From contig CM082579.2 in NCBI GenBank assembly GCA_040954595.2, positions 7,874,001-7,938,000 of the forward strand: a DNA stretch of 64,000 nucleotides. Direction: 5' to 3'. Source of the stretch: Balanoglossus misakiensis (lineage: Eukaryota > Hemichordata). Shown piece after piece: positions 40,401 through 47,239 of this stretch. Made by a program: the position numbers and the translations under genes. A model generated the notes under the pieces. It saw only the letters and a list, made by a program, of their open reading frames with translations. It was not told where the DNA came from and made no database searches. The stretch's first letter is position 1. Each line of letters opens with the position of its first letter.

Positions 40401-43400
40401 GAAATTTTGATATTTCGGAAAGTCGAAAAATTGTCATTTTTGGATGATTTTCATGAGCTATAACCCATGCTTTTCTTCAAAAAATGAAGAAATTTTGATA
40501 TTTCGGAAAGTCGAAAAATTGTCATTTTTGGATGATTTTCATGAGCTATAACCCATGAATTTCGTCAAAAAATGAAGAAATTCTGAACTTTCGAAAAGTC
40601 GAAAAATTGTCATTTTTGGATGATTTTCATGAGCTATAACTCATGCTTTTCTTCAAAAAATGAAGAAATTTTGATATTTCGGAAAGTCGAAAAATTGTCA
40701 TTTTTGGATTATTTTCATGAGCTATAACCCATGCTTTTCTTCAAAAAATGAAGAAATTTTGATATTTCGGAAAATCGAAAAATTGTCATTTTTGGATAAT
40801 TTTCATGAGCTATAACCCATGCTTTTCTTCAAAAAATGAAGAAATTTTGAAATTTCGGAAAGTCAAAAATTGTCATTTTTTGATGATTTTCATGAGCTAT
40901 AACCCATGCTTTTCTTCAAAAAATGAAGAAATTTTGATATTTCGGAAAGTCGAAAAATTGTCATTTTTGGATGATTTTCATGAGCTATAACCCATGAATT
41001 TCGTCAAAAAATGAAGAAATTCTGAACTTTCGAAAAGTCGAAAAATTGTCATTTTTGGATGATTTTAATGAGCTATAACTCATGCTTTTCTTCAAAAAAT
41101 GAAGAAATTTTGATATTTCGGAAAGTCGAAAAATTGTCATTTTTGGATTATTTTCATGAGCTATAACCCATGCTTTTCTTCAAAAAATGAAGAAATTTTG
41201 ATATTTCGGAAAATCGAAAAATTGTCATTTTTGGATAATTTTCATGAGCTATAACCCATGCTTTTTGTCAAAAAATGAAGAAATTTTAATATTTCGGAAA
41301 GTCGAAAAATTGTCATTTTTGGATGATTTTCATGAGCTATAACCCATGCTTTTCTTCAAAAAATGAAGAAATTTTGATATTTCGGAAAGTCGAAAAATTG
41401 TCATTTTTGGATGATTTTCATGAGCTATAACCCATGCTTTTCTTCAAAAAATGAAGAAATTTTGAAATTTCGGAAAGTCAAAAATTGTCATTTTTTTGAT
41501 GATTTTCATGAGCTATAACCCATGCTTTTCTTCAAAAAATGAAGAAATTTTGATATTTCGGAAAGTCGAAAAATTGTCATTTTTGGATGATTTTCATGAG
41601 CTATAACCCATGGTTTTTTTCAAAAAGTGAAGAAATTTTGATATTTCGGAAAGTCGAAAAATTGTCATTTTTGGATGATTTTCATGAGCTATAACCCATG
41701 CTTTTCTTCAAAAAATGAAGAATTTTTGATATTTCGGAAAGTCGAAAAATTGTCATTTTTGGATGATTTTCATGAGCTATAACCCATGCTTTTTTTCAAA
41801 AAATGAAGAAATTTTAATATTTCGGAAAGTCGAAAAATTGTCATTTTTGGATTATTTTCATGAGCTATAACCCATGCTTTTCTTCAAAAAATGAAGAAAA
41901 TTTGAAATTTCGGAAAGTCGAAATGACAATCTTTCTACTTTGCGAAAGTTCAAAATTTCTTCATTTTTTTGACAAAAATCATGGGTTATTGCTCATGAAA
42001 ATCATCCAAAAATGACACTTTTTCGACTTTGCGAAAGTTCAAAATTTCTTCATTTTTTGACAAAAATCATGGGTTATAGCTCATGAAAATCATCCAAAAA
42101 GGACAATTTTTGGACTTTGCGAAAGTTCAAAATTTCTTCACTTTTTTGAAAAAAATCATGGGTTATAGCTCATGAAAATCATCCAAAAATGACAATTTTT
42201 CGACTTTGCGAAAGGTTCAAAATTTCGTATCCATTCATCCTTAGAAGCACACACACACGCACGCACGCACGCACACGCACGCACGCACACACATACATAC
42301 ATACATACATACATACATACATACATACATACATACATACATACATACATACATACATACATACATACATACATACATACATACATACATACATACATAC
42401 ATACATACATACATACATACATACATACATACATACATACATACATACATACATACATACATACATACATACATACATACATACATACATACATACATAC
42501 ATACGCAAGCACGCACGCACATGCGCGCACACACATTCACACACTCATACATTGCACAAAGAAGCTAAGAATGTTTTTCTCAAGACAAATTATCATAAAA
42601 CTTACCACATTTGCAAACAATCTCCAGAGTCGTTAGGCTCACCACCGGACCAGAGGCCACCTTCCACGGACACTTGTACATTATCATGTGTTTTCCATTC
42701 ACCAAAACTGTCTTTATATACATTAATCCAAACACCTTCTCGGGACAAACCGTATTTCTCCAATTCATCTCGGGCTTCGTTAAATGTTTCGCTTTCATAT
42801 ACCTGGGCAAGGATCTGTCCTTGCTGTAGGCAGGCATTTACTGCATCTTGCCACTGTAACTTTTCTGTGATTATTTGATACCGCCCTTAAATGAATACAG
42901 AAATGTAATGTTAATAATGTATATCCTGACACACGTATACATTCGTGTACATTCTGACATATACATCAAGTTTGGAGGCTGTAAGTTTGAACATACCTCG
43001 AGTATATCTCATGGCCAGTTGCCTGAACTTTGCAAAGGTGTCTAAATACATAGCATAGCTGGAGTCAGACACCACAGACAACAACTCGTCTTGGTCTGCA
43101 TCCTGGAGACCAAGAGCAAAGATGTGCACAGGTGAGCTGGCATTCCAGCCAAGCGACATCAATTCCCGGTTGGCAACTTTTGGAGGCTCCCCGATGTTGG
43201 ATTTCCCATTGGTGATCAAGAAGACCACTTTCTTGGAGTCCTGGCGGCAGTTGAACAAGATGTCTCTGGCTTCCCGCAACGCGTCGGTGGTCGCCGTCCA
43301 ACCGAACGTATCCCTCGATATCGTGTCGATGCGTGAGAATAGCTCGCATTTGTCCAGGTCGCCCGAATCTCCGCCATCGGGGATCGAATTGAAATCCACC

Positions 43401-43699
43401 GTGGGTCGCGTGCTATAGGTTACGACGGCCACCCTCGTCCAATCCTTGTCGATTTTGAAGGGCGTCAGTAGGTTTTTTATGAAGGCGAAAACAGTGTCCA
43501 TGCCTACCGGGTGAGACCTCAGACTTCGCGACCGTTCAACCACAAACACGACGTCAACTTTCTCTTGGGACGCAGAGAGAAAGCCATCACGAATTACGTC
43601 CACTGCATCATCGACTTCAGTTGATTCCGTGTAACAAGGCAAGGACCTGATGCTCACGAAAATTATACCGAGCCAGTTGAAATATTTCACGAAATGCAT
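675..43699 (-). CDS. SVEP1-like multidomain transmembrane receptor (18 exons)
   Basis: Seen: 18 exons with GT-AG borders at 42997-43699, 42606-42885, 10414-10493, 9691-9843, 9079-9234, 8373-8600, 7792-7992, 7247-7447, 6685-6798, 6197-6328, 5515-5717, 4920-5106, 4395-4655, 3194-4048, 2789-2945, 2262-2425, 1965-2123 and 675-1456. They sum to 5,016 nt, an exact multiple of three, with no internal stop (about 1,671 aa). Domains by residue: signal peptide 1-22, VWA 47-230, C-type lectin 244-354, EGF 355-405, ephrin-receptor-like 406-457, Sushi 458-600, EGF modules 601-749, pentraxin 750-966, seven EGF 967-1251, SEA 1252-1358, ephrin-receptor-like 1359-1411, helix 1426-1449, tail 1451-1671. Known: VWA, Sushi, EGF and pentraxin together define SVEP1, a secreted adhesion protein. 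Inferred: a cell-surface adhesion or signalling receptor. Odd: the membrane anchor, the lectin domain, and a 32.1-kb satellite-filled intron 2. The other introns are about 100-600 bp and hold no other gene. A phase-neutral exon could have been missed. Confidence 0.85.
1965..2123 (-). CDS. Receptor exon 17: membrane-proximal ephrin-receptor-like module
   Basis: 159 bp, phase 1 to 1. It reads [19 protein letters not shown], then CVLCPSETP, the GCC2/GCC3-type cysteine repeat. Its exact place just before the membrane exon is set by phase (donor GTACGT). Confidence 0.8.
2262..2425 (-). CDS. Receptor exon 16: SEA domain, part 2
   Basis: 164 bp, phase 2 in and phase 1 out. It starts [13 protein letters not shown]. 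The GSVIV stretch matches the GSVVV strand at which many SEA domains self-cleave. Confidence 0.7.
2789..2945 (-). CDS. Receptor exon 15: SEA domain, part 1
   Basis: 157 bp, phase 1 in and phase 2 out at GTAAGT. The pattern [12 protein letters not shown], then [12 protein letters not shown], then INVTITGI is the first half of a SEA module. Confidence 0.7.
3194..4048 (-). CDS. Receptor exon 14: seven EGF repeats
   Basis: 855 bp in one exon, phase 1 to 1 (acceptor TTCTCAG, donor GTAGGT). Seven EGF modules can be counted. The first opens with IDECLDAS; others carry [18 protein letters not shown] and NPCLHGGIC. The last two are less regular. This exon and part of the next intron are clearly more GC-rich than the flanking introns. 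Confidence 0.85.
4395..4655 (-). CDS. Receptor exon 13: pentraxin domain, part 3
   Basis: 261 bp, phase 1 to 1. The acceptor TTTGCAG is followed by [11 protein letters not shown] and then [17 protein letters not shown], the last strands of a pentraxin fold. A linker with two further cysteines follows. The calcium-site region (usually GQ-x-Q/D-D) reads GQYKS. Confidence 0.8.
4920..5106 (-). CDS. Receptor exon 12: pentraxin domain, part 2
   Basis: 187 bp, phase 0 in and phase 1 out. It carries the pentraxin family signature H-x-C-x-[ST]-W-x-[ST] as HHICVTWTS, followed by WRVFKDGVL. The donor is GTGAGT. Confidence 0.85.
5515..5717 (-). CDS. Receptor exon 11: pentraxin domain, part 1
   Basis: 203 bp, phase 1 in and phase 0 out. 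The strand [14 protein letters not shown] matches the N-terminal half of a pentraxin/LamG jelly roll. A LINE tail sits directly upstream of its acceptor. Confidence 0.8.
5740..6139 (-). mobile_element. LINE (CR1/L2-like) 3' fragment
   Basis: On the minus strand a frame carries [20 protein letters not shown] followed by a leucine/phenylalanine-rich end. This is the C-terminal peptide typical of CR1/L2/Jockey-type reverse transcriptases (x-GxRxF..AxxLWNxLP). A 3' UTR-like stretch follows and ends in a T-rich tail next to the acceptor of receptor exon 11. Only the 3' end is present. The borders are approximate. Confidence 0.65.
6197..6328 (-). CDS. Receptor exon 10: calcium-binding EGF domain
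   Basis: 132 bp, phase 1 to 1. It reads [15 protein letters not shown], then [13 protein letters not shown]. The acceptor is TTTGCAG and the donor is GTAAGT. There is no ATG at its start. Confidence 0.8.
6685..6798 (-). CDS. Receptor exon 9: calcium-binding EGF domain
   Basis: 114 bp, phase 1 to 1. It carries the cb-EGF start [15 protein letters not shown] and the close CQCAPGYTG, a textbook single-exon EGF module. Confidence 0.85.
7247..7447 (-). CDS. Receptor exon 8: two EGF-like modules
   Basis: 201 bp, phase 1 to 1. The first module is [12 protein letters not shown] through [11 protein letters not shown]. The second is short: [10 protein letters not shown], then CNCNSGYVG. The donor is GTAAGA. 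Confidence 0.8.
7792..7992 (-). CDS. Receptor exon 7: second Sushi (CCP) domain
   Basis: 201 bp, phase 1 to 1. It starts VTCEAISD, contains [13 protein letters not shown] and ends WSGISPQC, the typical last strand of a Sushi module. The donor is GTGAGT. Confidence 0.8.
8373..8600 (-). CDS. Receptor exon 6: Sushi (CCP) domain
   Basis: 228 bp, phase 1 to 1. It opens with ATCSPLPYV, has the mid-domain C-x-F-x-C, and closes with [12 protein letters not shown]. The four cysteines and the tryptophan fit a complement-control (Sushi) module. Confidence 0.8.
9079..9234 (-). CDS. Receptor exon 5: ephrin-receptor-like (GCC2/GCC3) module
   Basis: 156 bp, phase 1 to 1. The [10 protein letters not shown] start, then C-x2-C-P and DCVCQPGY, match the cysteine-rich Ephrin_rec_like/GCC2_GCC3 repeat also found in SVEP1. 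The acceptor is ATTTCAG and the donor is GTACG. Confidence 0.8.
9691..9843 (-). CDS. Receptor exon 4: EGF-like domain
   Basis: 153 bp, phase 1 to 1. The cysteine pattern runs [13 protein letters not shown], then [16 protein letters not shown], typical of an EGF or asx-type module. The acceptor is CCCTACAG and the donor is GTGAGG. Confidence 0.8.
10414..10493 (-). CDS. Receptor exon 3: C-terminal part of the C-type lectin domain
   Basis: An 80-bp exon on the far side of the 32-kb intron. The phase-2 carry-over TG plus G gives tryptophan, and the peptide continues [16 protein letters not shown] and then the closing ..KYSLCES of a lectin fold. The usual WND triplet reads LYD. The donor is GTAAGT and the exon ends in phase 1. 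The exact domain fit with exon 2 supports the splice across the satellite. Confidence 0.8.
10553..10684. repeat. CA/CG-rich and (CATA)n microsatellite, left edge of satellite
   Basis: A run of CACGCA and CACACA, then CAGA and at least 14 CATA units, leads directly into the first 88-bp satellite unit. The long Met-Tyr-Val-Cys frames that cross it are artefacts of the repeat. Confidence 0.95.
12001..16297 (+). repeat. Higher-order satellite block, copy 1 (50 units, 4,297 bp)
   Basis: Rare variants recur exactly 4,297 bp downstream: GAAGACATTTTG (12002 and 16299), GGAGAGTAGAAAAATTG (near 12195 and 16492), and TTTCAGAAAGTCG (near 16138 and 20435). The length equals 50 x 88 minus six 17-bp deletions minus one base, and six short units plus one single-base deletion are visible. 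Identity was checked at diagnostic positions, not base by base. Confidence 0.85.
16298..20594 (+). repeat. Higher-order satellite block, copy 2 (50 units, 4,297 bp)
   Basis: A direct tandem copy of 12001-16297, carrying the same order of unit sub-types and the same rare single-base variants. At 20595 the next unit no longer matches the block start, so there is no third full copy. Confidence 0.85.
26527..28885 (+). repeat. Higher-order satellite block, copy 1 (27 units, 2,359 bp)
   Basis: Rare variants TTCATAAGCT (26581), CCCATCAATTTCG (near 26685), AAAAATTGACATTTTTGG (near 27772) and AATGACGAAATT (near 28357) all recur 2,359 bp further on. The length is 27 x 88 minus one 17-bp deletion, and one short unit is present near 27375. 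The true duplicated tract may end near 28406. Confidence 0.75.
28886..30765 (+). repeat. Higher-order satellite block, copy 2 (partial, about 1.9 kb)
   Basis: This repeats the variants of the block starting at 26527, offset by 2,359 bp, up to AATGACGAAATT near 30716. After about 30765 the two copies diverge. Confidence 0.75.
41924..42236 (-). repeat. Inverted, diverged satellite units at the right edge
   Basis: About 3.5 units in reverse orientation (ATCATGGGTTAT, GCTCATGAAAATCATCC, CTTTGCGAAAGTTC). They carry a GAACTTTCGCAAAG sub-type not seen in the main array and are more diverged. The switch occurs at about 41923. The last unit stops at GGTTCAAAATTTCGTATCC. Confidence 0.9.
42246..42545. 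repeat. CA/CG-rich and (CATA)n microsatellite, right edge of satellite
   Basis: CACACACGCACGCACG, then about 50 CATA units, then CGCACGCACATGCGCGC. Composition and order mirror the left edge of the satellite. Long frames encoding MYVC or YIHT repeats are artefacts. Confidence 0.97.
42606..42885 (-). CDS. Receptor exon 2: N-terminal part of a C-type lectin domain
   Basis: The acceptor TTTAAG is followed by 280 bp open in phase 1. The peptide has the lectin start (WQDAVNAC, then G-x-x-L-A-x-V), a W-I-N strand and the sugar-site block [16 protein letters not shown] with an EPN motif. The exon has no ATG of its own in the coding frame, so only splicing reveals it. It ends in phase 2 at GTAAG, just before the giant intron. 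Confidence 0.85.
42997..43699 (-). CDS. Receptor exon 1: signal peptide and VWA domain
   Basis: The ATG at 43697-43699 opens a hydrophobic leader (residues 8-22), then a VWA domain. The core strands [21 protein letters not shown] and VHIFALGL are all visible. The metal-site (MIDAS) motif is altered: E55-x-S57-x-S59 replaces DxSxS, and N164 replaces the aspartate after the FLIT strand. The exon ends in phase 1 at a GTATGT donor. Confidence 0.85.
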
Positions 43700-45336
43700 A
43701 CTGATATATACCGATAGTTGACTTTAAGGTTTCTGGCCAAAATGCCAAGTCGAACGAAACCTTTCCTTCAAGGGGCCAGGTCAGGTAAAAGGTATATCAA
43801 CCGCACCCATGCATTCAGGAAGGTGAACACTGAAAATGCGGTACAATAGTAAAACCGCTCTGAAATGCTGGTGCCCAACAACGGAAATCAGTCAACGCGT
43901 GTAAGACGACAACGCTGCATTCATATATCCACAGTTTGGCACAAAATACCCCCGTCGTCAAGTTGCTTTCGCTTTCTTGCGGGAATATGCCACAAAACAG
44001 TCCCATGAAAGGACAGCAGTCGGTTGCTCCCCGTAAAAGGTCGGGTCAAAATTTGCCAATGAAAAGAGGGGTGAAAACTTTTGTGGTTAATCTGTACATA
44101 TACAGTATAGTCCGAGGTCGTGTGTGGCGACTTTACTTTTGCACACATTTACCGCAGAAGTGTCTTCCATGATCAGACTTGCATGGACTGACAGGGTAAA
44201 TCTAAATAATGTCGTCAGTTTCCATATAAACTCAGCTCATGGCCAAAATACAGTAAAAGAGAAAGACTCTATGTTGAAAATCGAGGTCTAGACAGTGTTT
44301 TTTTCCGTAGAATGGTCGCAAGTGAACCCAGAAATCGCCTCCGAAATGGGTCAAGCGATGGTACAAACACTGTATTGTGCCTTCTGCATTGTTAGCATCT
44401 CGTGTATGGTGCGTGATTCTACTGCCTGATGAACAAACGACTGAAACCAGCCCTGACCCTCGAACGACATAGGAAAACAATTCGTTTCTGCAATGGCCAT
44501 TTGATTTCAGAGGGGGAGTGGGTTGTATATTTGGATATGTCGGCAAACTTTTTTTCAGCCAGTGTTACAGCACATTCTTCATTCGATTTCATCTTTTGCC
44601 TCAAGGCATTACAGAAACAATGTCAAATCGCCTCTCTGTGTGGTTGCAAAAAATGTACATGTATGTTATAAATGCGACATTGTCTGTTGCCGATTTAAAA
44701 TCCACTACATTTTTAAATATTTGTAATATATTAATTAATATTAATTTGTAATGAAAATTGTCAAAACATGACAAATTCCCGACTTTGCAAACTTTTGTGA
44801 TTTTGCCATTTTTGCTTCCGTTCTGTATTAAGTGTTTGTGTCTCAGAGTATCGTCACATGTCTAAGAATGTCCTTCAACCACCGTCGTGCGCATAAGAAA
44901 TCGGCGCTGAAATCACCGTTTGTATTTGACCAGAGTTTCAATATATAAACGGCTGAGATTGTGACTCAGACGGCCAACAATTAATCCGATCACAAGACCG
45001 CAGTCAAACACATGAATATCTGGTAAACGATTAACAGTGGTGCTGCATTCTAACATAGGGGGTTGCAGGTACGTCTGTTAATTTTCACACAAAATGTTTC
45101 AGTTCTCGCCGGGGTTTTTTTTTTGCAGGACAGAGAAAATTCAACCATACACAGTGGAATAAGATGTCCTACTACTATATCTGTTCAACAAAGAATCTTT
45201 ATTGGGAAAAAGAAAAACGACACAATTTTAATTGTTCAGGAGCACCTTCCGTGTAAATCAACAATTTCATACCTGTGACTCCCTTTACTGTAATAACCGT
45301 GGTTCCTCGGTAGGTTTTTAGACCGTGACAGCGACG
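43700..45336. other. Divergent intergenic region between receptor and FAXDC2-like gene A
   Basis: About 1.6 kb between two head-to-head start codons (43699 minus, 45337 plus), so it should hold both promoters. I see no coding exon. A TATATAA lies at 44942-44948, and an acceptor-like T-run plus CAG sits near 45128. Neither can be assigned with confidence. Confidence 0.4.
44942..44948 (+). promoter_or_regulatory. Possible TATA box
   Basis: TATATAA about 390 bp upstream of the ATG of FAXDC2-like gene A. This would fit a plus-strand start near 44975 with a 5' UTR of about 360 nt. It is a single short motif in AT-rich DNA, so the call is weak. Confidence 0.2.
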
Positions 45337-46912
45337 ATGACAGAACGGAGCCTAACCAACGAGACAGAATCAAGGCCTGATCAGTTTATTCTGAACACGT
45401 GGACCGTGATTTATAAGGCGTTTGGAGAAAACGACTTTCTGGTGTTCTTTTTCGGTAGGTATCAACGGATCTTACTCAAGTCTGTCCACATCACGTACGG
45501 GTGTTTGTGATCTGCACCATCAGGCAGGCGAAGTCCACAAAATTACTCATTAACATCCTCGTGAGTTGGGCCGCGTTCATTTTTCAGGAGGGGGGTGGGC
45601 GCAAACCATTGAAATGCCATAATAATGCCAGTTTTGTTTTAATTTTGACATTTCAAATTCAGATAACCTCAATAGTTTCATGTGTTTGATTAATTTACCA
45701 GGTTCTATAATTGTTACCTCTGTGGCTTTCTTCGCTACCAATGGATTCTTCCTGGTTCTTGATTTCAACAAGAAGCCGCAGTTTTTGTACAAATATAAGA
45801 TACAACCAAACGCAAAGGTGGGTCTTTAGAAGCGATTAATTTCACGCCCGGTAACTCTAATTTTGGCTATTTTCTGTATTTTTCTCCGTTGTATCAACTC
45901 CGGTATTTTGTTCTACTCGGCGCCCATGCAAAGATTTTGTTCACATTTGTTTTCTTATTCTCAAAGCTGAGCCGCCGAATGTTAAGAAGAGCTTTACTTC
46001 GACTTGGTAGAAATCACGCTTTTGTGTCCCTGCCCTCGTTTCTTGGCTGGTACTTCATCGCCAAGTGGCGCGGTTGCAGCTGCGGCTATGACGTGCCCAC
46101 TGGTTGGCAGATCCTCCGAGATCTCCTCGTCACAGTCGCTGTCGAGGAAATTGGGTTCTATTACACTCACAGGTATGAGATATTATACGACATAATATTA
46201 TATTATGCAAATATTTCTGTGCGACGGTTGTGAATAACAACTTGACGCCTACGTTAAGAGCAATGATCCAGGCCTATCGAGAAGTCTGCAAGTCTTAGCA
46301 TTTTCAAACGTGACAAAAATACCACCTGAGTTTGTTTTCATCCAACGTCGGACATCATATAAAACGCTAAGTCCAACGCTATCCAGAATACAACAATGCA
46401 GATAACATAGATTTGAGTATTATTGTCGTAGGCTTCACTTGATGTAGAACTCACGTACGTTATCTTTGCAACCTACCGTGGACATTCAAGTTGTGGATAA
46501 CGTTGACACCAGTCGTTTTGATTAGTTTTCTATGATATTCTTTACACACAGAGTGTGGCACCTTCCCTTCTTTTATCAGCGAATCCACAAAATACATCAC
46601 AGATGGACAGCACCCGTCGGCATCGTCGCGGGATACCTTCATCCACTAGAGTATTTTGTCTCCGGTGTCGTTGTGGCGCTGGCTGGGCCAATCATCATGG
46701 GATCCCACATGCTGACGTCATGGATTTGGTTGTTTGTCGGCGTCATGGCAACCACTGTTCACCACTCCGGTTACGCTTTTCCCGGGCCTCTACGCTACAC
46801 AACAGAATTCCACGACTTCCATCATTTGAAGTGAGATTTTTGTGAAATTATTTTATTTGATTATTGTTATGTCTGGCAATTTATGTCGGGCAAGAAAATC
46901 TTTCCCTCCACA

Positions 46913-46995
<83 letters not shown>

Positions 46996-47185
46996 GTGAA
47001 AAGGGTATACCAAACATAACACGCATGTGCGGGACAGATTTTCTTTGGAATCTCACATACACCATTTTCGTTATGCATCCTTTCGCAGGTTCAACTACTG
47101 CTACGGTGTTGTGGGAATACTGGACTACTTACACGGAACGGACACGTTGTTCCGAAACTACGCCACGGATAAAAAGACAACTTAA
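45337..47185 (+). CDS. FAXDC2-like: Fatty-acid hydroxylase superfamily protein A (FAXDC2-like)
   Basis: Five exons: 45337-45454, 45702-45817, 45967-46172, 46552-46830 and 47089-47185. Intron phases are 1, 0, 2, 2 and the total is 816 nt (271 aa). Seen: membrane stretches in exons 1-3, then histidine boxes H146-x3-H150, H159-x2-HH and H234-x2-HH, plus a VHHSGY motif. Known: these boxes bind the di-iron centre of the fatty-acid hydroxylase/sterol desaturase superfamily in the ER membrane. The motifs KIHH-x-WTAP-x-G, GSH and YG-x-x-G-x-LD-x-LHGTD match FAXDC2 (C5orf4). The substrate is not known from sequence. I chose ATG 45337 because the upstream in-frame codons are not ATG. Odd: the protein stops soon after LHGTDTLFR and lacks the family's C-terminal tail. 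Gene B is its tandem paralogue. Confidence 0.85.
46912..46994. repeat. (ATG)n microsatellite
   Basis: About 27 uninterrupted ATG/GAT triplets in intron 4 of FAXDC2-like gene A. Apparent poly-His or poly-Ser frames here are not coding. Confidence 0.97.
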
Positions 47186-47232
47186 GTTGTGATGGATAAT
47201 CACAGACAATGACGAATGATTCCAACAACAAA

Positions 47233-47238
47233 AATAAA
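47233..47238 (+). terminator. Polyadenylation signal AATAAA
   Basis: AATAAA 48 bp after the stop codon of FAXDC2-like gene A, in an A-rich stretch. The position suits a short 3' UTR. Confidence 0.5.
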
Positions 47239-47239
47239 A

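Larger units (their letters stand above)
10685..41923 (+). repeat. 88-bp satellite array, about 355 units
   Basis: Head-to-tail 88-bp units fill 31.2 kb. A clean reference unit is 12791-12878. Landmarks within a unit are GAAATTTTGATATTTCGG, AAAGTCGAAAAATTGTC, TTTTGGATGATTTTCATG and AGCTATAACCCATG. Sub-types differ at a few fixed places: GCTTTTCTTC, GCTTTTTGTC or GAATTTCGTC; GATATTTCGG, GAAATTTCGG or GAACTTTCGA; GGATGA, GGATTA or GGATAA. A 71-bp form lacks 17 bp after CATG. Each main-type unit can form a small hairpin, CTTCA-A5-TGAAG. Because 88 is not a multiple of three, frames shift every unit and no ORF exceeds about 64 codons. The array lies inside intron 2 of the receptor gene. I see no unique sequence inside it. 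Confidence 0.97.

Noticed and set aside
10900-41000. Several 61-64 codon open frames inside the satellite
   Set aside because: They are the same unit read through two copies. The unit length is not a multiple of three and no splice or start context exists.
10685-41923. CRISPR array
   Set aside because: The 88-bp units abut directly with no unique spacers, and the setting is an animal intron.
42156-42552. Long Met-Tyr-Val-Cys and Tyr-Ile-His-Thr frames
   Set aside because: Pure translation of the (CATA)n microsatellite. The real peptide here is the lectin exon at 42606-42885, in another frame.
46853-47078. Poly-His and poly-Ser frames
   Set aside because: Minus-strand translation of the (ATG)n microsatellite.
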